NCBI GenBank assembly: GCA_023078555.1
Contig: CM041203.1
Coordinates: forward strand, 4,858,538 to 4,922,537
Length of the DNA stretch: 64,000 nucleotides
Direction: 5' to 3'
Source: Ulva prolifera
Taxonomy: Eukaryota > Chlorophyta > Ulvophyceae > Ulvales > Ulvaceae
Shown here: positions 1-10,800 of the stretch, piece after piece
Position numbering within the stretch: position 1 is the first letter of the stretch
How the letters are laid out: every line of letters begins with the position of its first letter
Translations under genes and position numbers: made by a program
The notes under the pieces: model-generated
The model's database searches: none
What the model was told of the DNA's origin: nothing
What the model saw: only the letters and a program-made list of their open reading frames with translations

Positions 1-1294
1 CACCAGAGTCCCGATCAAGGCGACCGCCCCGCCGTCCCACGCCGCCGGGTCCGCACCGTCGAAGCCCAACGCGGCTGCGTGATAACACACCCGCCTGGTG
101 AGCAAGATGAGGCTGCCCGTGCAGCTGCAGTTCTGTTCTGCTGTGTCGGCGTGTAGCACGAGTGCGAACTCCGTGGTGGCAAGCAGAGCGGCGAGGAAGT
201 AGCGCTGCTGGGGTGTCCACTTGGGCGCGTGCTCCGCCGCGATCCGCGCAATGGTGTCCGGGATGTCTGCCAGCTCGAGTACAGCGCGGCGCATGGTGCC
301 AGAGGCGTCGTCGGGCTGGTCGTCAGAGGTCGAGGCTACCGCCTGCATATGCGCTTGCCAGAGTTGGTGTCACATCTGAGGGGTTCGAACAAGAGGGCAA
401 CATGGGCAGAGGTGCAGGCCACACACATGCGAATGGCAGACGAGTCTGTACTCAGGACCAGGCTTCAGATTTAGCTGAATCTTCCAAAGTAGACATGGCC
501 AGAGCTACAGGTGGACGTATCCATCGAGTGCAGGCTGAACGCTTTCATGCAAGGGGTTTGATCCGCATGGTGGGCATTGTGGAAGCAAGTTGCACGAGGC
601 GCGTCTGCGTGCATGAGGGTGGCCGCCGCCGCGTTGCTGGAACTGTGAGATGCTCGATTGCCAGCATGCATTGAAGGGCAATGGCATGCAGGCGGGCCAC
701 ACCTGCTGGTACACGATCTTGTGACCCACAAGTATCACCTGCAGGTCGCACAGGGCCTTGAGCATGCGCCGCCGGGCCGCCTCTGAGTCGCCTGCGTTGC
801 CCGCGTACTCGCCGAAGCTCCTATCGCGCAGCACGCGCGCGTCTTCGCGCAGGTGGCCGTGCCCCCACTGCACCTGCAGCTCGACCAGAACTCATGACTA
901 ATATATATTAGGGTTGCGCACTACCACCTGGCCGTATGGCTGGAGTCCGGGGGATGATCCCCATGAGTTCCCGAATTCATTGCGCTCGAGGCACTGGTTA
1001 GACGCCTCGTTGAACGAAACATGTCTGCCAATTGTTACGCTTGCGGCTGTAACTGCGGAGCAGAGTATCACAAATGCCGTACATCGGTGGTGGTATCTCT
1101 GTAATGGACAGGCTCACATTTGACATCGCTACGGCATCCAGCCCTGCTTTTGCATGCATGCACATCAACTGTACGGTGCACTCTCGCATGCATGGATGTT
1201 GATCACCACGCCCGAGCGGGGGAGCTCACCTGCTGCGGCGGCGCCGCCCTCGCGGTGACAAGCCTGACGGGGGTGTTGATGCGTGGGGGCAGTC
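1..1294 (-). CDS. Gene X copy A, three 3'-ward exons, cut by window edge
   Basis: Minus-strand gene read by comparison with copies at 27.7-24 kb and 37.1-33.8 kb. Exons are 1294..1230 (21 codons, core LPPRINTPVRLVTARA), 873..703 (57 codons, VQWG... to ...HKIVYQQ) and 342..1 (AVASTSDDQ..., MRRAVLELAD..., WTPQQRYFLAALLATTEFAL), which runs off the left edge. Each boundary is a GT-AG site, introns are phase 0, and the same sites exist in copy C. Exon 873..703 and exon 342..1 are helix-rich. No start codon was located, so an upstream exon probably lies above 1294. I do not recognise the family. All visible exons are open, so this copy may be functional, but the SIM-bearing and C-terminal exons are outside the window. 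Confidence 0.6.
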
Positions 1295-1399
1295 CTGCAC
1301 CAGGAAAGAGACACGTCAGTGATGGGCGGCTGCAGCTGCTGAGCCGGCATGCAATGCCGAGCTGGCACACTGAGTGGTCGCCGCTCATGACGCAGCTTG

Positions 1400-2056
1400 C
1401 AGGGTGCCACGTGGATGAGTGACTGGCGTATATACGACCGTGATGCCCGAAACGTAGCTATCGCCCGGGCGATGGCCAAACCCAATCATTTTCACTGTGT
1501 GCGAAGTTGACGACAGATCGACAGTGCCACGTGCATGAGAGCTACCTGGAGCGGTATATGAGTTCTGACATATGTGACCCGAGCCAGGGCGGACCAGAGA
1601 TACGTATACGTACTATAGTATACGGAAGATGCAATCACGCGATTCGAGGCATAGGGAAAAATTCCACGTCGATGGACTCAGCTTGTCGCGATCTCGCTCA
1701 AAGAAACGGTTCACTAAAAAATCATATCGTGCGTGTGTTGCAACTGGCAGCCTTGAACGCTCGTGGGCTGCGAGCGCAACACAGGTGCCACGTGGCGCAT
1801 GCACATCTGACGTGGCGCAGTCGAAGCCCGCGCCGTGCACGCCATGCATGGCCATTCATGGCCATGGCGCAAGAACCTGGGACAACACAACGTCGCCGAT
1901 ACAGTGCATGTAGGGCCCTGCAGGCGTGAACGATACAACTGCATGCAAGCATCGAGGCTATAGTGATATCACAACGTCCCAGGCGCTGTGCAAGTGCGTG
2001 CGGGAGGGAAGCATGCCAGGGGCCCACCGCGTGCGTGCCACGTACGTGCCACGTGG
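1400..2056. promoter_or_regulatory. G-box (CACGTG) cluster upstream of gene X copy A
   Basis: Four CACGTG cores lie at 1408-1413, 1528-1533, 1789-1794 and 2050-2055, most in the extended form GTGCCACGTG. Block B keeps one (28088-28093) and block C one (37204-37209) at corresponding places. G-boxes are bound by bZIP/bHLH factors in plants and algae. The region lies upstream of the known exons of the minus-strand gene, so a promoter role is plausible but inferred. No other gene was recognised between 1300 and 2340. Confidence 0.3.
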
Positions 2057-2339
2057 CACCCCAAGATCCAAGCTCTGGACTCACTGAGTCCGCGTGACAG
2101 ATGACGCTCAGGAGATTGTATTCATAGCAAGTCTATGTGACGCAGGCAGGCCGAGGTAACTACAGAGCGCTACGTGAACCATGTTGAGCATTTCAGGTGC
2201 TAGCTGATCGGTCGACTCATGCACGTCGCCTCGTCCGCACTGGGTGTCTCACACGCAATTCAAGCAAGCGAAGATGCCAAGCTGTCTTAGCGTGTATCCG
2301 TTCACTTTCACAGTTTGTGTAACACGGTTGCCAGATTGA

Positions 2340-3916
2340 TCACGAGTGTGCACGACGCATAGCAGCCTTCGGGGTTTACGCATGCGGAAATCTGAGAAGT
2401 GGAGGGGCACAGGCAAACACATGAAAACCCTTCCTCAGGATTCGCAGTGCGCGCATATGATGTATCATGATGCCGAGCGCCGGTTTTCGGAATACCTAGG
2501 CCATCGGAGGATCGTGCAGGCCATGTTGACAGGCCTACTAGTAGGGAACGCTGAGGCACATGAAACAGCATTGAATTATTTCGTTAGACAGAACCACTGG
2601 CAGCAAGAAAGCGCTGTCGTTCACAGGATTTACTTTACTTTACAGGTGCGAAGACGTTACACAACAGTTAACGGGTGCAGATCTCGACAAACCCTTACCA
2701 CGTGACGACTTCGCTGCAACACTTTACAGCGCGCACAACAGAACCCATCACCACTCCCCTTCATTCCCAATCGTAAGGCTCAATATATAGGGGGTCTATG
2801 ACTTCAAGCCTGGGTTGGCGGATGTGCACACCCTCCGCAGCCGGCACCGGGAGTTGAGCACTGGGACTGTTTGTCAGTTCGACGCTCGAACGACACCATC
2901 GACAACACGACAGGTGACGGAGGAGCACCTTGAGCCATCGTGGTGGAAGTGGGTGCAGAAAGCATTTTGGTTCAGAAGCTCTTGCACGAAGTGAAGGCAG
3001 TCAGGAATCTGGGAAGCTCGATCGAAAGGGCTTGTTATCATACGAAGCACTGGTTGCGCAGGAAAAGTTTGAGCGTGTTCTTGAATCCTAGAATGAAGCC
3101 TCATAGCTACCACCGATCTTGCTTTCGATCGCCCCAACGGGATACTGAAGTCCCTCCAGCCACAACCAAGATCGTCGACCGCCCATTACTCAAGGGAAAC
3201 TTGCGGTGCATGACTGCCTGTCGATCGTCACCACATAACGCAGATCGGCGTCAGAGGGAGCCCATGCACATGCGGCACCTGCATCGCCTTGCCGCATTCT
3301 TCACATGTACAGCTGAACATCATCTCCATATACTTCACAGATGACGTCGTTCGGAAAGACTGCATTGCTTGTGCCCCAACGCGTTGCAACGTACGTCTCG
3401 TGCGCGAGGGCCACGATGGGTCTTGCACGATTGCACAAGAGCATCTGTTTAACGCAGCAATACAGCGTACACGCTTTGCGAGCTCATGACGTTTGTCAAT
3501 GTCTGGTCAGGTGTCATATGCACGTGCAGCCCTGTATATCCACCAGGTGGTGGACGAATTGCCGGTGGACAACAAGGCGATGCGACGATGCTCGGGAATG
3601 GACCGAAGCTAAGCATCGGAGAGATAGAGCTAGCTTATTGCGATGTCGCTGACTGCCACATTCATCGGAACATACCTGTCCTGTTAACGCGTTGTCACGC
3701 ACTGCAATGTCACAGAGGTGCTTTTCACGGACCTGCAGCTGCATCCGATGCCCAGAGAAGCACCGATGATCATGACGACCCAACAGTGACAGCGACATTG
3801 CTGACATACGTATACATTATTTTCTATGGTGCGTCAAGCGAAGAAAAAAGCGCCGTGAGTTTCAGCCTCTCGGTCGGATACAAGCGAAGCAACACGTGTA
3901 TCACAGTATCAGAACG
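2340..3916. other. Tract conserved in all three blocks (copy A); possible second gene
   Basis: Parts of this stretch align with 28.28-29.93 kb and 37.72-39.02 kb, for example the runs at 2882-3040 and 3540-3740. Plus-strand frames look protein-like in all three copies: ESILVQKLL near 2955, LKGNLRCMTACRSSP near 3200, and DVADCHIHRN near 3645. Several A/B differences fall at third codon positions in those frames. However, the frames are not continuous, splice sites were not resolved, and minus-strand frames are also partly open. It could be a decayed or finely spliced gene, or a conserved non-coding block. Confidence 0.3.
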
Positions 3917-4132
3917 ATCCGGACAACCACAGGAAGTCTGGGCTTGTCATCTCTCGGGAGCACGGGTTGCGGTATGATGCGGGCCTGGACGACGCGATCC
4001 TGCCGGACTGAGTTGTGAGTGCGGTTGTTGCGTTCGTGTGTGTGTGAGTGTATGTTGATGTTGATGCGGATGAGACTCGGTTTCAGTGTTTTGTTCACCG
4101 TTCACTCTTTTGTAACAATCCGGACAACCACA
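3917..4132 (+). mobile_element. 5'-truncated LINE copy, family 2, with 15-bp TSD
   Basis: The insert 3932-4117 is flanked by a perfect 15-bp direct repeat ATCCGGACAACCACA (3917-3931 and 4118-4132). It contains the last codons of an ORF ending DDAILPD-stop (stop near 4012), then a GT-rich 3' UTR that ends CTTTTGTAACA with no poly(A) tail. Two sister copies occur at 27352-27481 (minus) and about 28144-28259 (plus). Target-primed retroposition explains the long TSD and 5' truncation. I call it a LINE because a coding tail is present; a SINE that borrowed a LINE tail is possible. Confidence 0.65.
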
Positions 4133-4291
4133 TTGCAGGTCTGCATCCCCATCAGTTCCTCCTTCGCGTCCCTATTTGTTTACTCTCGCCATATTCACAT
4201 CTGTTCTGCTTCACTGCACTTCAAGTTGTAGTGCTGCAAAGCTGCCTATTCCAAGAGCACGGGACCGCTGCCATGGTGCACCCACGTCATC

Positions 4292-4588
4292 GATGATATC
4301 ACGACAGTGCGACGCCGTTCCTCGCGGCCGACCGCCCCGCAACCTCCCCCGCCCCCGCCGCGGTCGCGCCCGATCTCTCCCATGGCGCCCAGGCACCCTC
4401 TTCCCTCACGTACGCGGCCGTCCTCGCGTCCTTCAGCGCTGCCACAACGGCGACCGGCGCCGACGCCCCGCTGGTGCGGCCGCCCCCCACACTGCGCAGG
4501 CGGTGCCGCGAGCGCCGCAGCAGTTGGCCCAGGCACCAGCTACCCCGGCGCTGGCTGTGCCCCGGTCCCGCAGACCCGCACAGCGGGG
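4292..4588 (+). pseudogene. LINE ORF remnant, part before the LTR-element insertion
   Basis: This is very GC-rich, proline- and alanine-rich sequence. One frame leads into ...SRRPAQRG at 4588 and continues across the chromovirus as GDILAV at 14419. It lies just N-terminal of the endonuclease-like C-terminal domain of an algal RT protein. No RT motifs remain because the copy is 5'-truncated at 4292. The assignment rests on the continuation after 14414 and on the flanking TSD. Confidence 0.45.
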
Positions 4589-5382
4589 TGTTGTAATGGC
4601 CAAGTCTGTCTGCTCAGAAGCACACCTATTCCAGATATGCATGCACCAATTGTGGATACATATGTATGTATCTCAGGCTAGTGCCTTGCAAAACTTGAGC
4701 TAGGCGAAAGTATACCAAAGAATACCTCAGAATGCCAGCATGTACCACGTCACAGCTGTGCACATGAGCTGCATGCATACAGCTACATGTGCATAATTCC
4801 ACATGCCCAAAAGTGCCACTAGCATTCCTCAACATGTATAATCTCACATACCAATCCCATGTATCATGCCACCTTTTGCCACAGCCTTTTAGCAGTGCGA
4901 AGTGCCAGCTCAGTGCATGACACGTCATGCATGCGGCGCATGCATACTCCTGGTCTGCGCTTGCGCACGCCAAGGGTGCAGCGTCAAAGACCATGCCAGC
5001 CAACCTACGTCTGCGTATCCATGCAGCACGATGTTGCTGCATTGGATTGACGGAGGATGATACATGCCAAATCCCAATGCCCGCAGCAGATCGCCAGATC
5101 TCGCGGGATGCTGCACCCTGATCCGTACAGAGATCAACGAGCAGCGCGATTCCACAGTTCCACAGAGCTATCAGTAGCGAGGACAGCACAAAGCAGGGAT
5201 GGGCCTGGGCACATATATTCCAAGTGTTTTGCTGTGATCGACACAATTACCTTTGGTCGATTGGGGCGCTCCTGTTCCAGTCATTCCACTGTGTGCTACA
5301 TTGTTACCCGAGTCCTTCTCTCCTGTCGTTTCTGTACGCTCGCTAGGGTGCCCAGCTCCCTGCGCAACCCGACAATTTAACA
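4589..5382 (+). repeat. 5' LTR of the chromovirus (794 bp)
   Basis: It begins TGTTGTAATGGCC and ends ACAATTTAACA, matching 13616-14413 almost base for base. It is rich in TGCATG-type palindromes. A TATA-like CATGTATAATC lies near 4832. Promoter and poly(A) functions are expected of any LTR but were not mapped. Confidence 0.95.
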
Positions 5383-5400
5383 GGTATCGGTGAGAGGTTC
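5383..5400 (+). promoter_or_regulatory. Candidate primer-binding site
   Basis: GGTATCGGTGAGAGG follows the 5' LTR directly. The start GGTATC resembles the complement of a tRNA 3' end (...GATACC). Many plant elements use TGGTATC (initiator Met), but the match here is short, so the primer tRNA is not assigned. Confidence 0.45.
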
Positions 5401-5406
5401 TCTGCC

Positions 5407-7659
5407 ATGGCCGATCCTAGCGAGTATAGTCAGTTTTATGCGTCTGTCGTTCAGCCTCCAGATGACGATGGCGTACCTCCCGACCTCATCCAACTGTCAG
5501 GCTTCGACGCTTTGCAAGCAGCAGAGCGCGAGGCAATCCGCCTGGCCATATCCCTCCTGCTGACTCTTACGAAGGCTTTCTTCGAAGCGACTCGGCGCTC
5601 GTCGGTCGAGGTGCTGAAGTCGTACGGCCAGGCTTCCCGCACCCTGCTCCAGATGCTCGTCCAAAGCACCACCGACCAGACGCCCCCCCCGTTCGAAGCT
5701 CTTCGACGAAGGTCCCACCTGAATGGCGATCAAGTGCGCGAGCAGCTGCGAGCAGCCACTGCGACAACCTGCGCCTCCAACTGGGGTCCACCTGTGGGCT
5801 GCGTGCGCGATCGTCTCTCCGTCAGCGCGATGGCCTTCTACACCTGGACTGGCGGCGCCCTCGCTGCCACCATTCTGGACTTCGTATATTCCTTCTCTAC
5901 AGATGCTGCTGCCTGGGCATCCGTATGGCTACAGTGTCCTGTGGACCACTCCCACCTGGACTTCCCTGCCCTCGCCCTGCGCGTCACGTCGCATCGCGCA
6001 CGAAGCACCAGCTCCAGCCCCGCGGCCATGGTGTCGCAGCTCGCCACCCTCGCCGTCAGCGCCATTGAGCCGATCGTACGGTCCATGTACACAGCAGCGT
6101 CTATCCTACCTGGGACTACAGCGAACTACTTCGAGGAGCAGCTGTTCCGCGCGACATCCGCGCAGGTGGCAGCAGCGCCCGCGCTGCAGTACGCCGGCAT
6201 CGTGCGATCGAACCTGGTACTGTCATCCCTGCCTCACGTGTCGAGCCTGCCATCGTACACCCCGAACTTCACAGACGACTCGAGTGCAACCTGGTTTAGA
6301 TCTGCTGATTATTTCTTCGCATCCATACATTTTCCTTTGTCTGATGCGGTTCGTGGCGATGCATCTGCTGAGCGAAAGTGGCATCACTACGTGTGCGAAG
6401 TTTTGAACAACCGCGTCTTATGCATGAAACTATCTGAGGCCCAGGTGATCAAACATTTGTCCAAGGGTTTCACTCGTGATGCCATGCACTACCAGGTTGC
6501 CACAGAAAAAGCCATGTCTCCTGAGTGCACCGTTCGTGAATGGCTGGATGCCATACGTGACTTTTTCTTTACCAACGGGCAATTCAGAATGCATATCGAG
6601 GGAGCCTGGAGCAAATACCGTGCTGGAAAAGCCTCCAGCTCCAATGACTTGGTGCATCATGTCCGCATATATTACCAATTGATCTTTCTTGATTATGTGG
6701 ACTTGCCTGGCAAAATGTCCCTGCAAGATTTTGCATGGAACTTGTTTGACAAATTGCAGCACCTCATGTCCCCCGAGTGCACCTCAGAGTTGTCAGCCAC
6801 AGTCAAAATGTTCATGCCACTACCAGACCTGCTGCAAAAATTGACCACACATCTGGAGAACAGCCACAGATGGCCGACCGAGCGCGCAAATTCACATGCC
6901 ATAGCATTTGTCACATGGTGTGTGGACAAGCTGAACACAGCCAAGGAGACAGCCAACACAGCCAAGCGCTTTGCCACATTCTCTGCCAACCATTACCAGG
7001 GTGTAGATTTTGCATCCACCAGCACCCATACCACCCCCACCCGTGAGATACCAGCCCACACATCAGCACCAAAACGAGGCCAGCGGCAGATTGCCATGGC
7101 ATATACCAATACCCAAAGACCAGGCCAGAGTCGCAGACAATTTTCCAACAACCATTCAACATATGTGCAGCCATCTACGCCATCTTCCAGCGTCAACCGG
7201 GAGCGCTTACCAGGCCTCCGGGACGCCCGTCAGCTTCCATTCCAACAGAAGCAGGCCTGGCTCGATAATGCCATGGGCAGTCCCACCGTACCACAGTGGA
7301 TCAAAGATGTATATGCGTTTGAAGTTGCCAACCACAACGCGCCATTCACCATCCACGGTCTTGCGGCAGCCTGCCGTAAAGAACTCCCTTACTACCTTCC
7401 ATTCACACCCGTGGCCGTCGGGATATTCCTCTTGGAAGCAACTTTCCACCACCGCAAGCGAGTTTGCGGCATATGCCCCTCCTCCATGCCTGACAGCGAC
7501 AGGTACCACCGCATCGCGGACTGCCCTACCGCGCGTTCCATTGCGCCGGAGGCACTCGCAACCTGGGCGCAACACCCTGCCAACAAGAACAAGTGCCTGA
7601 TGGCAGTGGAGCCCGCCGACGAGCTACCGCCGCCACCACCCCCGCCGCCGCAGCCGTAG
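5407..7659 (+). CDS. gag: gag-like polyprotein of the chromovirus (750 aa)
   Basis: This is the first ORF after the LTR; its ATG lies 24 bp downstream of the LTR end. Residues 1-290 are Ala/Ser/Thr-rich. Residues about 295-490 form a helix-rich block of retrotransposon-gag type (WFRSADYFFASIHF..., VREWLDAIRDFF..., DLVHHVRIYYQLIFLDY). Residues about 490-640 are Thr/Ser/Gln-rich. Near residue 686 lies a CX2CX10HX4C cluster (CGIC...H...C) in the place of a zinc knuckle, with wider spacing than the usual CX2CX4HX4C. The C-terminus is poly-proline. Gag assembles the particle and packages RNA. It lies in the same frame as pol, about 150 bp upstream. Confidence 0.85.
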   Translation: MADPSEYSQFYASVVQPPDDDGVPPDLIQLSGFDALQAAEREAIRLAISLLLTLTKAFFEATRRSSVEVLKSYGQASRTLLQMLVQSTTDQTPPPFEALRRRSHLNGDQVREQLRAATATTCASNWGPPVGCVRDRLSVSAMAFYTWTGGALAATILDFVYSFSTDAAAWASVWLQCPVDHSHLDFPALALRVTSHRARSTSSSPAAMVSQLATLAVSAIEPIVRSMYTAASILPGTTANYFEEQLFRATSAQVAAAPALQYAGIVRSNLVLSSLPHVSSLPSYTPNFTDDSSATWFRSADYFFASIHFPLSDAVRGDASAERKWHHYVCEVLNNRVLCMKLSEAQVIKHLSKGFTRDAMHYQVATEKAMSPECTVREWLDAIRDFFFTNGQFRMHIEGAWSKYRAGKASSSNDLVHHVRIYYQLIFLDYVDLPGKMSLQDFAWNLFDKLQHLMSPECTSELSATVKMFMPLPDLLQKLTTHLENSHRWPTERANSHAIAFVTWCVDKLNTAKETANTAKRFATFSANHYQGVDFASTSTHTTPTREIPAHTSAPKRGQRQIAMAYTNTQRPGQSRRQFSNNHSTYVQPSTPSSSVNRERLPGLRDARQLPFQQKQAWLDNAMGSPTVPQWIKDVYAFEVANHNAPFTIHGLAAACRKELPYYLPFTPVAVGIFLLEATFHHRKRVCGICPSSMPDSDRYHRIADCPTARSIAPEALATWAQHPANKNKCLMAVEPADELPPPPPPPPQP

Positions 7660-7809
7660 AGCGCGGCAAACACTCCAAATTCCGCGGGCCCCCGCAATCG
7701 CAAACGGTATGATGATACCCCTCAGACTCCGAAAAAACGAGCACGTGCCCCTGGCAACCATATCCGTTGAGAAACTGGCAAGCCGCCTCTTGGCTGCCCA
7801 TCTTGGGCG

Positions 7810-10800
7810 GTGGAGCCTTTTGTACTAGCGGCTGACCACGCCTCAGGCCACGGCATTGTTTTTCCTTCCTCACTCAGCACAGCTGACAAGTCATTATTCG
7901 ATATTTCCACGCTATCCTGCCCTATTGTTGTTACCTTGCCATACACTGATGAGGCACACGTAGCATTGAGACATTTACATGCCATCAACCTGAATGGGCA
8001 CCATGTCACAGTAGCCATCCCTGGCCGCTTGTTTGATAGTGATGCGTTTGTGCCGTACACTAGCAGACACAGCTACAGCACAGTCGACAAAGCCAATGCA
8101 TTGTTGTCCTATACGGACGGCCGCCCAGTGCCAGGTCACCAGACGTTCCATGTTTTGCGATTGATGTCCAACCAGCAGAGCCTAAATACATCTGCTATGT
8201 CTTGTGCTAGTCAGAAAATTGACGCTGTCGATCTGATCTGCACAGTCCCCATCCACATCAAAGGCAGCCGCTTGAAGGCGCTTGTAGACACAGCCTCCAA
8301 TCACAGCATGATTACAGTAGAATTCCTACAGGCCAATGCCATACCATATCACCAAAGCGCATCCACGTCGCATGGCATCTTTGGGAGTGCAGCACCCTGC
8401 CTCGGTACTGTCACATTATGCACAAGCATAGGCCGCCAGCGTCACGATGTCACGTACACTGTGGTAGCAAGTTTGCCGGCCGCAGAGTGGCATGCACCCA
8501 ATCACGCGCTATTGGGTCTTGATGTGATTGCCGTCACGCACATGAAACTCGAGTTTGATGATCCGGACATTCGCATCATCGTGCCTGGCCGTAAGGCTGG
8601 CCCCCGAAAGCATTCTCGTGATTGGCAGCATGTCGTGCACATACCCAAACGCACACCTGCTTCACAGGGAACATCAGATGAGTATGCATGCACCAGCCGT
8701 AAGCTGAAATCTATGGTCAATCGTGCTAAATGTGGTAAGTCGCCTCTGTACGTGGTGCATGTCAAACCAGCACATGCACGCATCGAGCCTTCCAGCGATA
8801 TGCATGTATGTGCGGCGTCGAAAAAGAAAGGTTTTCTGTCCCAGCAGCAAGTACCAGCACCAGTCCAGCAAGATGTAGCCACCATCCCACAGTGTGTTCA
8901 AGAGATAGTACACAAACATTCTAGGTCCGGAGGCACGCTCGGGCCTGCACCCCCAAATACCACAGCCTTAGGCTTTGAGATGAATATTGAGAATCTGCCT
9001 GGCACCAGACCACGTGCTGCCCGCCAGTACAGATTGACTCCACTGGAACACTCTGAACTGGAAAAGCAGGTACAACACTTGCTTGACATGGGCTGGATTC
9101 AGCCGTCCATCTCCCCTTGGGCAAGCAGCGTCCTTTTTGCTCCCAAACCCGGAGGTAAACTGAGACTGTGTGTCGACTACCGCTACCTGAATGAGAACAC
9201 AGTTATGAATACATACCCATTACCACGCATAGATGCCTTGCTTGATAAATTGCAAGGCCAGAGATACTTTTCTGCATTGGATCTTGCTTCTGGATATCAC
9301 CAGATCAGACTGGCCCCGACATCCCAGCCAAAAACTGCATTCCGCACCCCTGATGGCCTGTACGAATGGACGGTGATGCCATTCGGTCTCACCAATGCAC
9401 CGAGTGTTTTCCAACAAGCAATGCACGGGGTTTTGCGTGGACTGATTGGCAAGATTTGCCTTGCATACCTCGATGACATTATCATCATTTCCAGAACTGC
9501 TGAGGATCATGCCATCAATCTTGATCGTGTGTTGACTAGGCTGCATGAACACAACTTTTTCTGCAATGCTGTCAAATGCCAATTTGCCATGCAAGAAGTC
9601 AAATACTTGGGCCATATTGTTACAGCAGATACCGTGAAGCCAGACCCACACAAGGTTTCAGTGTTGCAACAATGGCCTGAGGCTGATTTAAAATCGTCCA
9701 CCAATACCATCCGATCATTCTTGGGTCTTGCTGGCTATTTTCGCAGATTTATTCCGAAATTTCCCACCCTTGCTGCCCCACTCCTCGAGCGCATGAAAGC
9801 CAAAGGCAAGAGCGCATGGACTGAACAATGCACTCGAGCATTCAATGACATCAAACATGCTCTGATCAATGCCACAGGCCTGCGTCATCCCAATCTCAAC
9901 CAGCCCTTCCATGTATACACAGATGCCAGTGATTATGCCTATGGAGCTGTCTTGATGCAAGACCATGAAGCAGCTCTGCATCCCATTGCATGGGTAGGCC
10001 GAAAAATGAATTCCTCTGAGGTCCACCATGCCACTTTTGAAAAAGAGCTGGGCGCCATTGTTTTTGCTGCACGCCAATGGCGTTGCTATCTGGAAAATGG
10101 CCACCCCGTGTATGTCCACTCTGACCATAATCCACTGAGATACTTGCAGACCCAGCAACGCTTGAATAACAAGCAAGCGCGTTGGGTAGAGACGCTGTCC
10201 CGCATCAACTGGCACATCATGTACGTGTCTGGTGACAAGAACGTGGTGGCCGATGCAGTGTCTCGTGCCACGCACCTGCCTTCCATGACAGTACAACTGC
10301 ATGATGACCATCCCATTTCTTGTGCCTCTCGTGCGGGAAATGCCATTCCAGTGCAAGTTTCTTATGCATTTCCGGCCGTAAGTCTGACCACGGCTATAGC
10401 ACGCAGATGCCACTCTTCCCCATCCCCGGATCCAAGCGGATACGAGCTTCCAATCGCCAGCACTGGATCAACGGCCATATCATCTGGCCAGTCGCCGATG
10501 AATCAGGCCATCCCATACCACCAGACGTTGCCAACAATCTCTCCCCAGCCCTGCGACTACTCCCGGCTACGGGAGAAGTTCGATTCACCCCCGCCCGGCC
10601 TGTCCCCGCCCATGCCAGACCTGCGTTCCCAGTCGCAATTTCCACCTCTGTCCCAGCCACAGGACCCACGGCGGCCCACGCAGCCGCCGCCATCAGTGAT
10701 TTCCATCAGCTCGGGGTCCAGCCCCCGCATGGGCGAGCAGCTGGAGTCTCAGCGGTCCCCGGTGTTGATGCCAACGGGATCTCCGCCAGCGCTGCCACCG

